Assembly: GCA_030152125.1 (NCBI GenBank)
Contig: JASLIR010000140.1
Coordinates: forward strand, 1-11,440
Reading direction: 5' to 3'
Source: Alkanindiges sp.
Lineage (GTDB): Bacteria > Pseudomonadota > Gammaproteobacteria > Pseudomonadales > Moraxellaceae
Length of the DNA stretch: 11,440 bases
In this document: positions 1 to 5,831 of the stretch, piece after piece
Position numbering within the stretch: the stretch's first letter is position 1
Layout: the number at the start of each line of letters is the position of its first letter
The notes under the pieces: model-generated
Seen by the model: only the letters and a program-made list of their open reading frames with translations
Told to the model about the DNA's origin: nothing
The model's database searches: none
Position numbers and translations under genes: made by a program

Positions 1-2
1 CT

Positions 3-260
3 GAGAGTGCCGGGCAGGGCATACCAGCGGTGACCCCGCAACAGGTGGCACAGGCCGTGGTAAACAGCCTACTAAAACCCCGCCTGCTGGTGGCGGTGCC
101 GGACTACCTGCAAGTGGCACACAGTGCCTATCACTTGCTGCCTGCATGGGTGCAACAGCAGGGGCGGCGCTTGCTGGGCGATAACCGTATTTTAAGTAAG
201 CTGGATGCCAAGGCGCATGCCGGGTATGCCAGCCGTATTAACAAGTTTGCTGATCGTTAA
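3..260 (+). CDS. Short-chain dehydrogenase/reductase (SDR), C-terminal part only
   Basis: The reading frame is open from the left edge and stops at TAA 258-260, so this is the last 85 residues of a larger gene. An internal GTG at 30 is only a possible start and is not needed, because the frame continues upstream with no stop. The visible part resembles the C-terminus of classical SDR enzymes: an alternating Ala/Val helix (about TPQQVAQAVVNSLL), a 'KPRLLVAVPDYLQVA' stretch, and a basic tail ending near 'YASRINKFADR'. The cofactor-binding Gly-rich motif and the Tyr-x-x-x-Lys catalytic pair would lie outside the window. The esterase gene follows 72 bp later on the same strand, so the two may be co-transcribed. 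SDR plus HSL-type hydrolase pairs sit in lipid or ketone oxidation clusters in some actinobacteria and Acinetobacter (family knowledge). The substrate cannot be read from this fragment. Confidence 0.7.
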   Translation, partial: ESAGQGIPAVTPQQVAQAVVNSLLKPRLLVAVPDYLQVAHSAYHLLPAWVQQQGRRLLGDNRILSKLDAKAHAGYASRINKFADR

Positions 261-294
261 TTCAAACTGACCGAACAACTAATTGAAGTAAATA

Positions 295-318
295 GTGGCC
301 TTTCGCACCCTGAAGGGC
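295..318 (+). other. Imperfect inverted repeat between SDR and esterase genes
   Basis: TGGCCTT and AAGGGCCA flank a short loop, with one bulged G. It has no T-run after it and lies just before the esterase Shine-Dalgarno sequence (AGAGG, about 321-327). It might be an intercistronic mRNA hairpin and is not a convincing terminator. Confidence 0.3.
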
Positions 319-332
319 CAGCAGAGGTAGCT

Positions 333-1247
333 ATGTCTAAAAAATCAATAAAAGATCGTGTGAGTGAAGCTGTTGTTAAACGTGCTTTACGCCTGAGTTT
401 TAAAACTGCCAGTGGTTTGCCATTGCCATACCCTGTATTGCGCGGTGCGATGGAGCTTGGTTCCAGCCTGTTTCATCCACGCCCGGAGGTCAGCATTGTT
501 CCAGCCAAACTGGGCAGTGTGGTGGCAGAGGCAGCTATTCCTGCAGGCAAGCCACTGGGCGTATTGCTGCATTGTCATGGCGGGGCATTTTTTGCCGGTT
601 CATCCCGCACCCACCGTGCCTTGTCCACTGAGCTGGCAGCGCGTGGCAATGTGCATGTATACATGATTGATTACCGCCGTGCCCCGGAACATCCTTATCC
701 GGCCGCGCTGGATGATGTAAAGGAAGCCTACCTGAATCTGCTGGCACAAGGCTGGCAGCCACAGCAGATTTGCCTGGGTGGTGATTCCGGTGGCTGTGCG
801 CTGATTCTGGCATTGGCCCTTGCCCTACGGGACGGAGGTCAGCCATCACCAGCCGGTATGCTGATGATTTCCCCTTATGTGGATATCACCTTAAGCCTGC
901 CTTCGGTTAAGGCTAATAAATACCGTGATCCCATGGTTAAGGCGTTTGCCTTGCAGCGTGGTGGTGATTGCTACCGGGGTTTGATTAGCATGGATGATCC
1001 ACGGGTATCGCCCCTGTATGCCGACCTGCAGGGTTTACCCAGCCTGTTTATTCAGGCCGGCAGTGAAGAAATTCTGGTAGATGACGCCAGGCAACTGGCG
1101 CAGCGTGCCCAGCAGGCCGGGGTGGATGCCCGCCTGCATGAGTATGAGGGCATGTGGCATAACTTCCAGATGTTTAATGGGTTTGTGAGAACGGCAGACA
1201 TGGCCTTAAATGAGCTGGGTAATTTTATGCGCCAGCAGCTTGGCTAA
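333..1247 (+). CDS. Alpha/beta hydrolase, HSL-type esterase (family IV)
   Basis: A 304-residue protein of the hormone-sensitive-lipase group of alpha/beta hydrolases, predicted to hydrolyse esters of short- to medium-chain acids. Visible landmarks are the oxyanion motif HGG at 82-84 within HCHGGAFFAGS, the 'DYRRAPEHPYPAALDD' stretch (113-128) typical of the family, and the nucleophile motif GDSGG at 150-154 with Ser152. The acidic segment SEEILVDD (244-251) is where the catalytic acid lies, and His276 is in WHNF. In many relatives the acid is the Asp of DPL; here that position is a Glu-rich variant, so the exact acid is uncertain. There is no signal peptide, so it is probably cytoplasmic. The start is ATG 333, preceded by AGAGG. 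It lies 72 bp after the SDR fragment. The length is normal for the family (about 300-320 aa). The natural substrate is unknown. Confidence 0.9.
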   Translation: MSKKSIKDRVSEAVVKRALRLSFKTASGLPLPYPVLRGAMELGSSLFHPRPEVSIVPAKLGSVVAEAAIPAGKPLGVLLHCHGGAFFAGSSRTHRALSTELAARGNVHVYMIDYRRAPEHPYPAALDDVKEAYLNLLAQGWQPQQICLGGDSGGCALILALALALRDGGQPSPAGMLMISPYVDITLSLPSVKANKYRDPMVKAFALQRGGDCYRGLISMDDPRVSPLYADLQGLPSLFIQAGSEEILVDDARQLAQRAQQAGVDARLHEYEGMWHNFQMFNGFVRTADMALNELGNFMRQQLG

Positions 1248-1264
1248 CGGCCCGGTTTTATATG

Positions 1265-1305
1265 CCCCGTTAAACTGGTTTTAATAAGAAAGCAGTTTGG
1301 CGGGG
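1265..1305 (+). other. Inverted repeat downstream of esterase gene
   Basis: CCCCGTTAAACTG (1265-1277) can pair with CAGTTTGGCGGGG (1293-1305) in RNA over 13 positions, two of them G-U wobbles, with a 15-nt loop. It sits 18 bp after the esterase stop. No T-run follows, so it may be an mRNA 3'-end stabiliser or a weak terminator. Confidence 0.4.
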
Positions 1306-1395
1306 TAGGTGCTGTTGCCAGATTCACTTTATTAAATAATTACTTAAAACGCTGTGATGCTCAATGTATCGACTTCTTATTACCTTGGAGAATAT

Positions 1396-1875
1396 ATGCC
1401 TACATTCCATTTAAGCCCGGCGGTTGCCCTGGCTATTATCGCGGCGGGTATATTTCTCATAGTCGGTTTATTTACTGGCGTATGGAAGTATGTGGAAATG
1501 ATGCGCAGCGAGCGGGCCAGAGCACCTTATTATGTCGATATTGCGCACCGGGCTGCCTTGCTATATGCCAATTGCAGCCTGATTCTGGCCGCGCTGGCCT
1601 ATTTTTCAGTATGGTCAGACCTGATTAATTTCTGGGCTGTACTGCTGAACGTGGTCTATTTTGCAATAGCTATTGGATTGTACGTGCTGCATGGCATGTT
1701 AAAGGATACCGATAACCAGCTACGCAAGCCGCATCGCCTTGGGCCGCTTACGCTGCCTACCATATTGATTCACCTTGCCATTTTTTCCCTGATTGTTGCC
1801 GAGATTGGCGGTACGCTGGTGCTGTTTGTTGGTGCGCTAAAGCCGTTGTGGGCAGAACTGATACAGATATTTTGA
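1396..1875 (+). CDS. Small integral membrane protein, four predicted helices
   Basis: I do not recognise the family. The 159-residue product has four hydrophobic stretches, at about residues 7-29, 48-68, 73-97 and 120-147. A basic loop after the first helix (EMMRSERARAP) and another before the fourth (DNQLRKPHRLG) suggest that both face the cytoplasm. It has no cysteine pairs, nucleotide-binding motifs or metal-binding clusters. I chose ATG 1396 because GGAG (1387-1390) sits 5 bases before it. An in-frame ATG at 1354 would add 14 residues but has no ribosome-binding site and makes a polar, unlikely N-terminus. The lipase gene follows 160 bp later on the same strand. The protein is too short and too hydrophobic to be the lipase foldase (Lif), which has one membrane anchor and about 340 residues. 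Function unknown. Confidence 0.7.
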   Translation: MPTFHLSPAVALAIIAAGIFLIVGLFTGVWKYVEMMRSERARAPYYVDIAHRAALLYANCSLILAALAYFSVWSDLINFWAVLLNVVYFAIAIGLYVLHGMLKDTDNQLRKPHRLGPLTLPTILIHLAIFSLIVAEIGGTLVLFVGALKPLWAELIQIF

Positions 1876-2035
1876 TTCATGCATGCGTGAGTAAAAGTGG
1901 ACGGTGTTTTATTTACGGGAGTTTTTGATAAAAGTGTATTGGCAGGCAGGCCATGACTAACAGGAGAGGCAATCTTTGCCGCTGCATGATCGATCAGGAT
2001 TGAGTGGTCACTAAAACTTAAAGGTAGGATTAAAG

Positions 2036-3067
2036 ATGAAGAAAGGCTATTTAAGTGCTGTGGTTCTGGCTGGAGGCTTACTGGTTTCGGCAAGCACAGT
2101 CGCACAGGCAGGTTTAACGTCATTTTTGTTTGGTAGCCCAAAACCAAAGGCGACCTGGCAAAAGTGTAGTGTTAGCGGGTGCCAGACTGCCGGGAGCGTA
2201 ACAGTAGAATCTGAGTATGCCAAAACCAGATACCCGATTGTACTGGCGCATGGTATGGCAGGTTTCAGTTCTATTGGTCCTATTGGTTACTGGAATGGAA
2301 TTTCGGAAAACCTGACGCAAAATGGGGCGCAGGTTTTTGTGGCCCAACAGGCCTCATTTAATGCTACTGAGGTACGTAGTGAGCAGTTACTGCATCAGGT
2401 GAAGCAGATTCTGGCGATATCAGGTGCCAGTAAGGTCAATTTGGTTGGTCACAGCCATGGTGTTCTGTCCGTTCGTTATGTAGCGGGTGTTTTGCCGGGT
2501 AATGTGGCATCAGTGACAGGTGTGGCTGGCCCGAATAAAGGGTCCGAGGTTTTCGATAGGATTGAGCAGGTGATAGAGGCTCCGGTGGTAGGCCAGATGC
2601 TGGCACCTGTCATTAGTGAAACAGTCAATGCCGTTTTCAACTTTCTGGGCGTTGCTTCCGGTCATTATTATGACAACGATTCGGTTAGCGCTGTGAAGTC
2701 GCTGACAACGGCTAGTGTGGCCAAATTTAATGAGAAGTTTCCAGCGGGTGTACCAGGCACGGCATGTGGTTCTGGAACAGAGCTGGTAAATGGGGTGCGC
2801 TATTATTCCTGGAGTGGAACCAGTGTCTTTACTAATCTACTTGATCCCTCTGATTACCTGCTGGCCATTCCTGCATCGCTGATTCCTGGGCCAAGTGATG
2901 GATTTATACCGCAATGTTCGAGTCATCTGGGCACGGTGATTAGGGACAACTATGCATTTAATCATCTGGATGAAATTAATCAGGTGTTAGGCGTAGTGGG
3001 CTTACTGCAGGACCCGGTGGCGACATTTCGTATACAGGCTAACCGCTTAAAGAGCGCAGGGTTATAA
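2036..3067 (+). CDS. lipA: Secreted triacylglycerol lipase, family I.1/I.2 (LipA-like)
   Basis: A 343-residue extracellular lipase that cleaves triacylglycerols. Residues 1-25 form a Sec signal peptide (KK, hydrophobic core, AQA cleavage site). The oxyanion region is AHGM (71-74), the nucleophile Ser140 is in GHSHG (138-142), the acid is Asp288 in PSDGF, and His310 is in NHLDEINQ. Compared from memory with Pseudomonas aeruginosa LipA, the calcium ligands match Asp270, Asp312 and Gln316, and Cys244/Cys294 match its single disulfide. Between signal peptide and lipase core there are about 35 extra residues holding Cys44 and Cys49. The start ATG 2036 has AGGTAGGA just upstream, and a strong terminator follows the stop. 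Enzymes of this group normally need a membrane foldase (Lif/LipB) encoded next to them, and none is seen here. The export route is probably Sec then type II secretion (inference). Confidence 0.93.
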   Translation: MKKGYLSAVVLAGGLLVSASTVAQAGLTSFLFGSPKPKATWQKCSVSGCQTAGSVTVESEYAKTRYPIVLAHGMAGFSSIGPIGYWNGISENLTQNGAQVFVAQQASFNATEVRSEQLLHQVKQILAISGASKVNLVGHSHGVLSVRYVAGVLPGNVASVTGVAGPNKGSEVFDRIEQVIEAPVVGQMLAPVISETVNAVFNFLGVASGHYYDNDSVSAVKSLTTASVAKFNEKFPAGVPGTACGSGTELVNGVRYYSWSGTSVFTNLLDPSDYLLAIPASLIPGPSDGFIPQCSSHLGTVIRDNYAFNHLDEINQVLGVVGLLQDPVATFRIQANRLKSAGL

Positions 3068-3085
3068 TAGGGTTTCCTAATTTAA

Positions 3086-3117
3086 TAAAAAGGACTGTTC
3101 TGACAGTCCTTTTTTTA
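3086..3117 (+). terminator. Rho-independent terminator of the lipase gene
   Basis: AGGACTGT (3091-3098) pairs perfectly with ACAGTCCT (3103-3110) around a TCTG loop, followed by seven to eight Ts. The A-run before the stem and T-run after it lengthen the helix. It begins about 19 bp after the lipase stop. Confidence 0.93.
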
Positions 3118-3169
3118 TAATGCTTCGGGCTGCGCACGTCCCCCAGAATTTTTTGGATTTAGCCAGTGA

Positions 3170-3254
3170 GCCGTAATAACACAACAGCATCCCTGCTGTT
3201 GTGTTGCCTGTGCAGATCCATGCGTTACCTGCACAGGTGCTTCCGGGTTACGGC
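3170..3254. repeat. Double palindrome enclosed by an outer stem (possible three-way junction)
   Basis: Two perfect inverted repeats abut. AACACAACAGCA (3178-3189) pairs with TGCTGTTGTGTT (3194-3205) around TCCC, and CCTGTGCAG (3207-3215) pairs with CTGCACAGG (3229-3237) around 13 nt. An outer pair, GCCGTAA (3170-3176) and TTACGGC (3248-3254), encloses both. The sequence could fold as a three-arm structure in RNA or single-stranded DNA. It lies between the lipase terminator and the 3' end of the convergent thiolase gene and has no T-run. No ORF with gene-like features occurs in 3068-3367. Confidence 0.6.
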
Positions 3255-3307
3255 CAAACAGAAGCATGTTAATGATATGTTATAATATATCCATTATCAG
3301 TTTAAAT

Positions 3308-3334
3308 ATGAAGGCAGTTATGTACCGCCTTCAT
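3308..3334. terminator. Hairpin between convergent lipase and thiolase genes, possible weak terminator
   Basis: ATGAAGGC (3308-3315) and GCCTTCAT (3327-3334) form a perfect 8-bp stem with an 11-nt loop, 34 bp beyond the thiolase stop when read on the minus strand. Neither side has a clean T-run, so it is only a candidate terminator for the thiolase transcript. Confidence 0.4.
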
Positions 3335-3367
3335 AGTGTTTTGTTGGTTTTAAGCAATACGCCAAGA

Positions 3368-4669
3368 TTAATCCGCTTCAAGCACCATTGCAGCGCCCAC
3401 GCCACCAGCCGCACAGGCTGTGGTCAGTGCTACACCGCCGCCGCGACGTTTTAGTTCATGCACGGCTTGGCTGATCACCCGTGCACCGGTAGCACCAAAG
3501 GGGTGGCCATACGCTACTGAACCACCATTCACATTTAAAATGTCGCGGTTAACTTCGCCTACGGCTTTGCTGCGCTTCAGGGTGTTTTGGGCGTACTCAG
3601 TGGATGCCAGCCCACGGATATTACACAGCACCTGACCAGCAAAGGCTTCGTGCATATCAATCAGGGTCATTTCATCCAGGCTTAAACCGGCACGGTCCAG
3701 CGCAATGGGTGCAGCCAGTACCGGGCCCATCAGCAAATCATCTTTTGGGGTCTTGGCCGCAAAAGCATAGGAACGGATATAGCCAATTGGTTCAAAACCC
3801 AGTGCCTTGGCCTTGGCTTCGCTCATCAACAGCACGGCAGAAGCACCATCAGTTAGCGGGCTGGCATTACCGGCGGTGACTGTGCCCAGCTCGGAAAAGT
3901 CGAAGCAGGGCTTTAACTTGTCATAGGCTTCGCGTTTCGGGTTTTTGCGTACCAGGTTATCTTCTTTTAAGGTTTTACCAGACGGCAGGGTCACATTCAG
4001 CACCTGACTGTCCAGATAGCCGGATTTCCAGGCATTGTCGGCATTAAAGTGCGAGGCAAAGGCCAAGTCGTCCTGTTCGCTACGGCTAACGCCCCATTTC
4101 TTCACCATCTTCTCGCAGCTTTGGCCCATGGTTTCACCCACGGAGTATTCAGTGATGGAGGGTTGTTGCGGCAGGATATCCAGCGGACGCAAGGTAGCCA
4201 GCAGTTTCAGACGGTCTTTCAGGGTTTTGGCAAAATTGACATCGCGCAGGGTAGAGGAAAACTTGGCCGACATCGGCAAACGTACGCTGCTGGTGGAGTC
4301 GGTGCCACCCGCAATTACAATTTCGGCATTACCAGCCAGAATGCTTTCCGCCGCGCTGGAGATAGTTTGAAAACTGGTGGCACAGGCACGGGTAATGCTG
4401 TAGGCATCCACATTGTCCAGTCCGGCTTGCAGGGCAATTTCACGGGCAATAAATGGTGCCTCGGGAATCATCACCGTCATGCCAAATACCAGCTGGTCAA
4501 TGTCATCCTTATTCAGGTTATTGCGCTTGATCAGTTCATTCACCACAATTACGCCAAGGTCGATGGCGTTTAAATCACGGAAATGACTGGCGATGCGGGC
4601 GAAAGGGGTACGCACCCCGTCGACAATGGCAATACGGCCATGCTGGTTGGAAAAATTAACTTTGCTCAT
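3368..4669 (-). CDS. fadI: FadI-like acetyl-CoA acyltransferase (3-ketoacyl-CoA thiolase)
   Basis: A 433-residue thiolase that cleaves 3-ketoacyl-CoA with CoA to acetyl-CoA and a shortened acyl-CoA, the last step of beta-oxidation; in some species it runs in reverse. Cys96 in RACATSF is the acyl-accepting nucleophile. His340 is in DMHEAFAGQ, His389 in AYGHPFGATGAR, and Cys419 in TACAAGG is the second catalytic Cys. Length and many blocks (RTPFAR, VFG, PEAPFIAREI, LTDGASAV, YLRSYAF-like, LRRRGGG-like, GGVGAAMVLEA) agree with E. coli FadI (436 aa), recalled from memory, more than with FadA. ATG 4669 is preceded on the minus strand by AGGA at a good distance. It stands alone: the usual FadJ multifunctional partner is not adjacent. 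With alkB and the lipase nearby, a role in degrading fatty acids from alkanes or lipids is likely (inference). Confidence 0.9.
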   Translation of the reverse strand: MSKVNFSNQHGRIAIVDGVRTPFARIASHFRDLNAIDLGVIVVNELIKRNNLNKDDIDQLVFGMTVMIPEAPFIAREIALQAGLDNVDAYSITRACATSFQTISSAAESILAGNAEIVIAGGTDSTSSVRLPMSAKFSSTLRDVNFAKTLKDRLKLLATLRPLDILPQQPSITEYSVGETMGQSCEKMVKKWGVSRSEQDDLAFASHFNADNAWKSGYLDSQVLNVTLPSGKTLKEDNLVRKNPKREAYDKLKPCFDFSELGTVTAGNASPLTDGASAVLLMSEAKAKALGFEPIGYIRSYAFAAKTPKDDLLMGPVLAAPIALDRAGLSLDEMTLIDMHEAFAGQVLCNIRGLASTEYAQNTLKRSKAVGEVNRDILNVNGGSVAYGHPFGATGARVISQAVHELKRRGGGVALTTACAAGGVGAAMVLEAD

Positions 4670-4825
4670 GACGGCATCCTGTGGCTGTTGTTATTGCAGG
4701 GAAGCCTAGACTACTGAGATGGGCGTTTATTAAACAATGGCAGAAGTGACAATGTGCGCTGTCAATTCGGGCCTATTGTGGTTTATGTTGCAGAGGCATA
4801 GTGCGCTAGATAGTTTATATATGTA

Positions 4826-4875
4826 TGCCACATGGTGGGTCACGCAAAGCGGGGCTTTGCTGATGGCATCCTACG
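4826..4875. repeat. REP-like repeat, diverged copy
   Basis: GCAAAGC (4844-4850) and GCTTTGC (4854-4860) form a short stem around GGG, with flanks 'GGTGGGTCAC' and 'TGATGGCATCCTAC'. The whole block matches the copy at 5536-5581 closely, but its outer arms no longer pair well. The block lies upstream of the SUKH-like gene and its partner lies downstream, so the gene is bracketed by two copies about 0.7 kb apart. The rest of 4670-4944 holds no convincing gene. Confidence 0.65.
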
Positions 4876-4944
4876 GGCTAAGCATATTTATGATAGCGTT
4901 AAGTATTATTGGCAAACAGGGTGAGGTAAAAGGAAATATTAAAT

Positions 4945-5454
4945 ATGAGAGCGTTAAGCATTGCTTATGATGAAGGTGCAATCCCGCCCTCAGTAATCAC
5001 ATCATTTGCAGCGGATATGGGCGTGTTTTTTCCTGAAGGGTATGTCCGGTTGTTGTCGGAAAAAAACTGGTTAGCAATAAAAGAGAATCTTTTTAACTTT
5101 GAAGGTTTGGATGGAAATCAAGATTGCAGGGATCTTAATTTTTTAGGTTATGGCGAGTCTGATAAATTTAGCTTTAATGATATTACAGGTAGCCAGGATT
5201 TTGATGTTTATGGATATGATGGTTTAGTTATAGCATTTGGTTATTGTGCGAATGGCGATTATATCTGTTTTGATTATAGAAGTGATGAAACGAAGTCCCA
5301 GCCATCTATTGTGGTTATGTTTCACGATGAATATGTAAATGATAAAATGGCTGTAGTACATGTATCAAATAGTTTTGAGTCTTTTCTTGAATTGCTGTAT
5401 GCGGAAGAGGATGACTATTTTGATGATGATGATGATGATGATAATTTTGCGTGA
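4945..5454 (+). CDS. SUKH-superfamily (SMI1/KNR4-like) protein with poly-Asp tail
   Basis: A 169-residue soluble acidic protein whose core (about 25-152) fits the SMI1/KNR4 (SUKH) fold. The pattern includes 'FFPEGYVRLLSEKN' near the N-terminus, 'DGLVIAFGYCANGDYICFDYR' (92-112), 'PSIVVMFHDEY' (120-130) and 'SFESFLELLY' (143-152). In bacteria SUKH proteins are often immunity proteins for polymorphic or contact-dependent toxins (family knowledge), but no toxin gene is adjacent. The C-terminus is extremely acidic: seven consecutive Asp come from (GAT)7 at 5422-5442. The gene looks AT-richer than its neighbours and is flanked by REP-like repeats, which suggests an acquired island. ATG 4945 has AGG at 4931-4933, a rather long spacing of 11 nt, so expression may be weak. 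Family call is moderate; role is unproven. Confidence 0.65.
   Translation: MRALSIAYDEGAIPPSVITSFAADMGVFFPEGYVRLLSEKNWLAIKENLFNFEGLDGNQDCRDLNFLGYGESDKFSFNDITGSQDFDVYGYDGLVIAFGYCANGDYICFDYRSDETKSQPSIVVMFHDEYVNDKMAVVHVSNSFESFLELLYAEEDDYFDDDDDDDNFA
5422..5442 (+). repeat. (GAT)7 triplet microsatellite inside the SUKH-like gene
   Basis: Seven perfect GAT units encode seven Asp. Gain or loss of whole triplets would change only the Asp count; loss of one or two bases would alter the last few residues. No nearby homopolymer would allow easy phase variation. Confidence 0.9.
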
Positions 5455-5480
5455 TGATTAACTCATTAAAGATAAGAAAA

Positions 5481-5517
5481 CATATGGTGGAATAGCGATA
5501 GCGTATTCCACCATATG
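5481..5517. repeat. Perfect 14-bp palindrome (REP-like)
   Basis: CATATGGTGGAATA (5481-5494) and TATTCCACCATATG (5504-5517) are perfectly complementary with a 9-nt GCGATAGCG loop. It starts 27 bp after the SUKH-like stop. No T-run follows, so this is an intergenic repeat or mRNA-end hairpin, not a classical terminator. Similar 'GGTGGAATA...TATTCCACC' palindromes occur as intergenic repeats in many gammaproteobacteria (general knowledge). Confidence 0.7.
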
Positions 5518-5535
5518 GGGCATATGTCATACCGC

Positions 5536-5581
5536 TGTGGTGGCATCAGCAAAGCAGGGCTTTGCTGATGCCACCCTACAT
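5536..5581. repeat. REP-like repeat, intact 17-bp palindrome
   Basis: GGTGGCATCAGCAAAGC (5539-5555) and GCTTTGCTGATGCCACC (5559-5575) pair perfectly around an AGG loop, and CTACA follows. This is the intact copy of the diverged repeat at 4826-4875. Confidence 0.75.
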
Positions 5582-5605
5582 AGGTTTATACTTGCTGTCT
5601 GATGT

Positions 5606-5697
5606 GCTGGGCCGAGGCCCAGCCTACGCCAATGCTTGCTTGTACAAAAACGGGGATGAATAGGGTATGCGGTATGTAGGCTGGGCTTTAGCCCAGC
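5606..5697. repeat. Inverted REP doublet (REPIN-like)
   Basis: Two small palindromes face each other. GCTGGGCC/GGCCCAGC at 5606-5623 is followed by CTAC, and GTAG precedes GCTGGGC/GCCCAGC at 5680-5697. The 22-bp units 5606-5627 and 5676-5697 are near-perfect reverse complements, differing only in their tiny central loops, with about 48 bp between. Paired inverted REP units of this kind are the hallmark of BIMEs or REPINs. The right unit is followed by TTTTCT and could also act as a weak terminator on +. Confidence 0.65.
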
Positions 5698-5730
5698 TTT
5701 TCTGTTAGGGAACGCTGGCCTAAGGCTACA

Positions 5731-5764
5731 GCCTGCATCACGGTTTTAATAAGGAGATGCAGGC
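5731..5764. repeat. 9-bp inverted repeat near the 3' end of the RTX gene
   Basis: GCCTGCATC (5731-5739) and GATGCAGGC (5756-5764) pair perfectly with a 16-nt loop. It lies about 70 bp beyond the RTX stop on the minus strand. There is no T-run on either side. The rest of 5455-5831 holds only palindromes; I see no gene in it. Confidence 0.45.
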
Positions 5765-5831
5765 AGGGCGGGTCTGGCAGCCGTTAACCAGCCTTTTGCC
5801 CTGCTGCATCAAGACTTACACCAGTACCTGC

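Noticed and set aside
1354..1395. Longer start for the four-helix membrane protein
   Set aside because: No Shine-Dalgarno sequence before 1354, whereas GGAG precedes ATG 1396 and the shorter form begins just before the first helix.
3170..3254. Integron attC site
   Set aside because: The conserved outer boxes RYYYAAC and GTTRRRY are not present in the right places, and no gene cassette or integrase is nearby.
3266..3454. 62-codon ORF on + across the thiolase 3' end
   Set aside because: It has no start signal and mostly overlaps the thiolase gene on the opposite strand.
4737..4970. 77-codon ORF on +, partly hydrophobic, upstream of and overlapping the SUKH-like gene
   Set aside because: No ribosome-binding site, it runs through the REP-like repeat at 4826-4875, overlaps the better-supported SUKH-like start, and its composition is what repeat DNA gives by chance.
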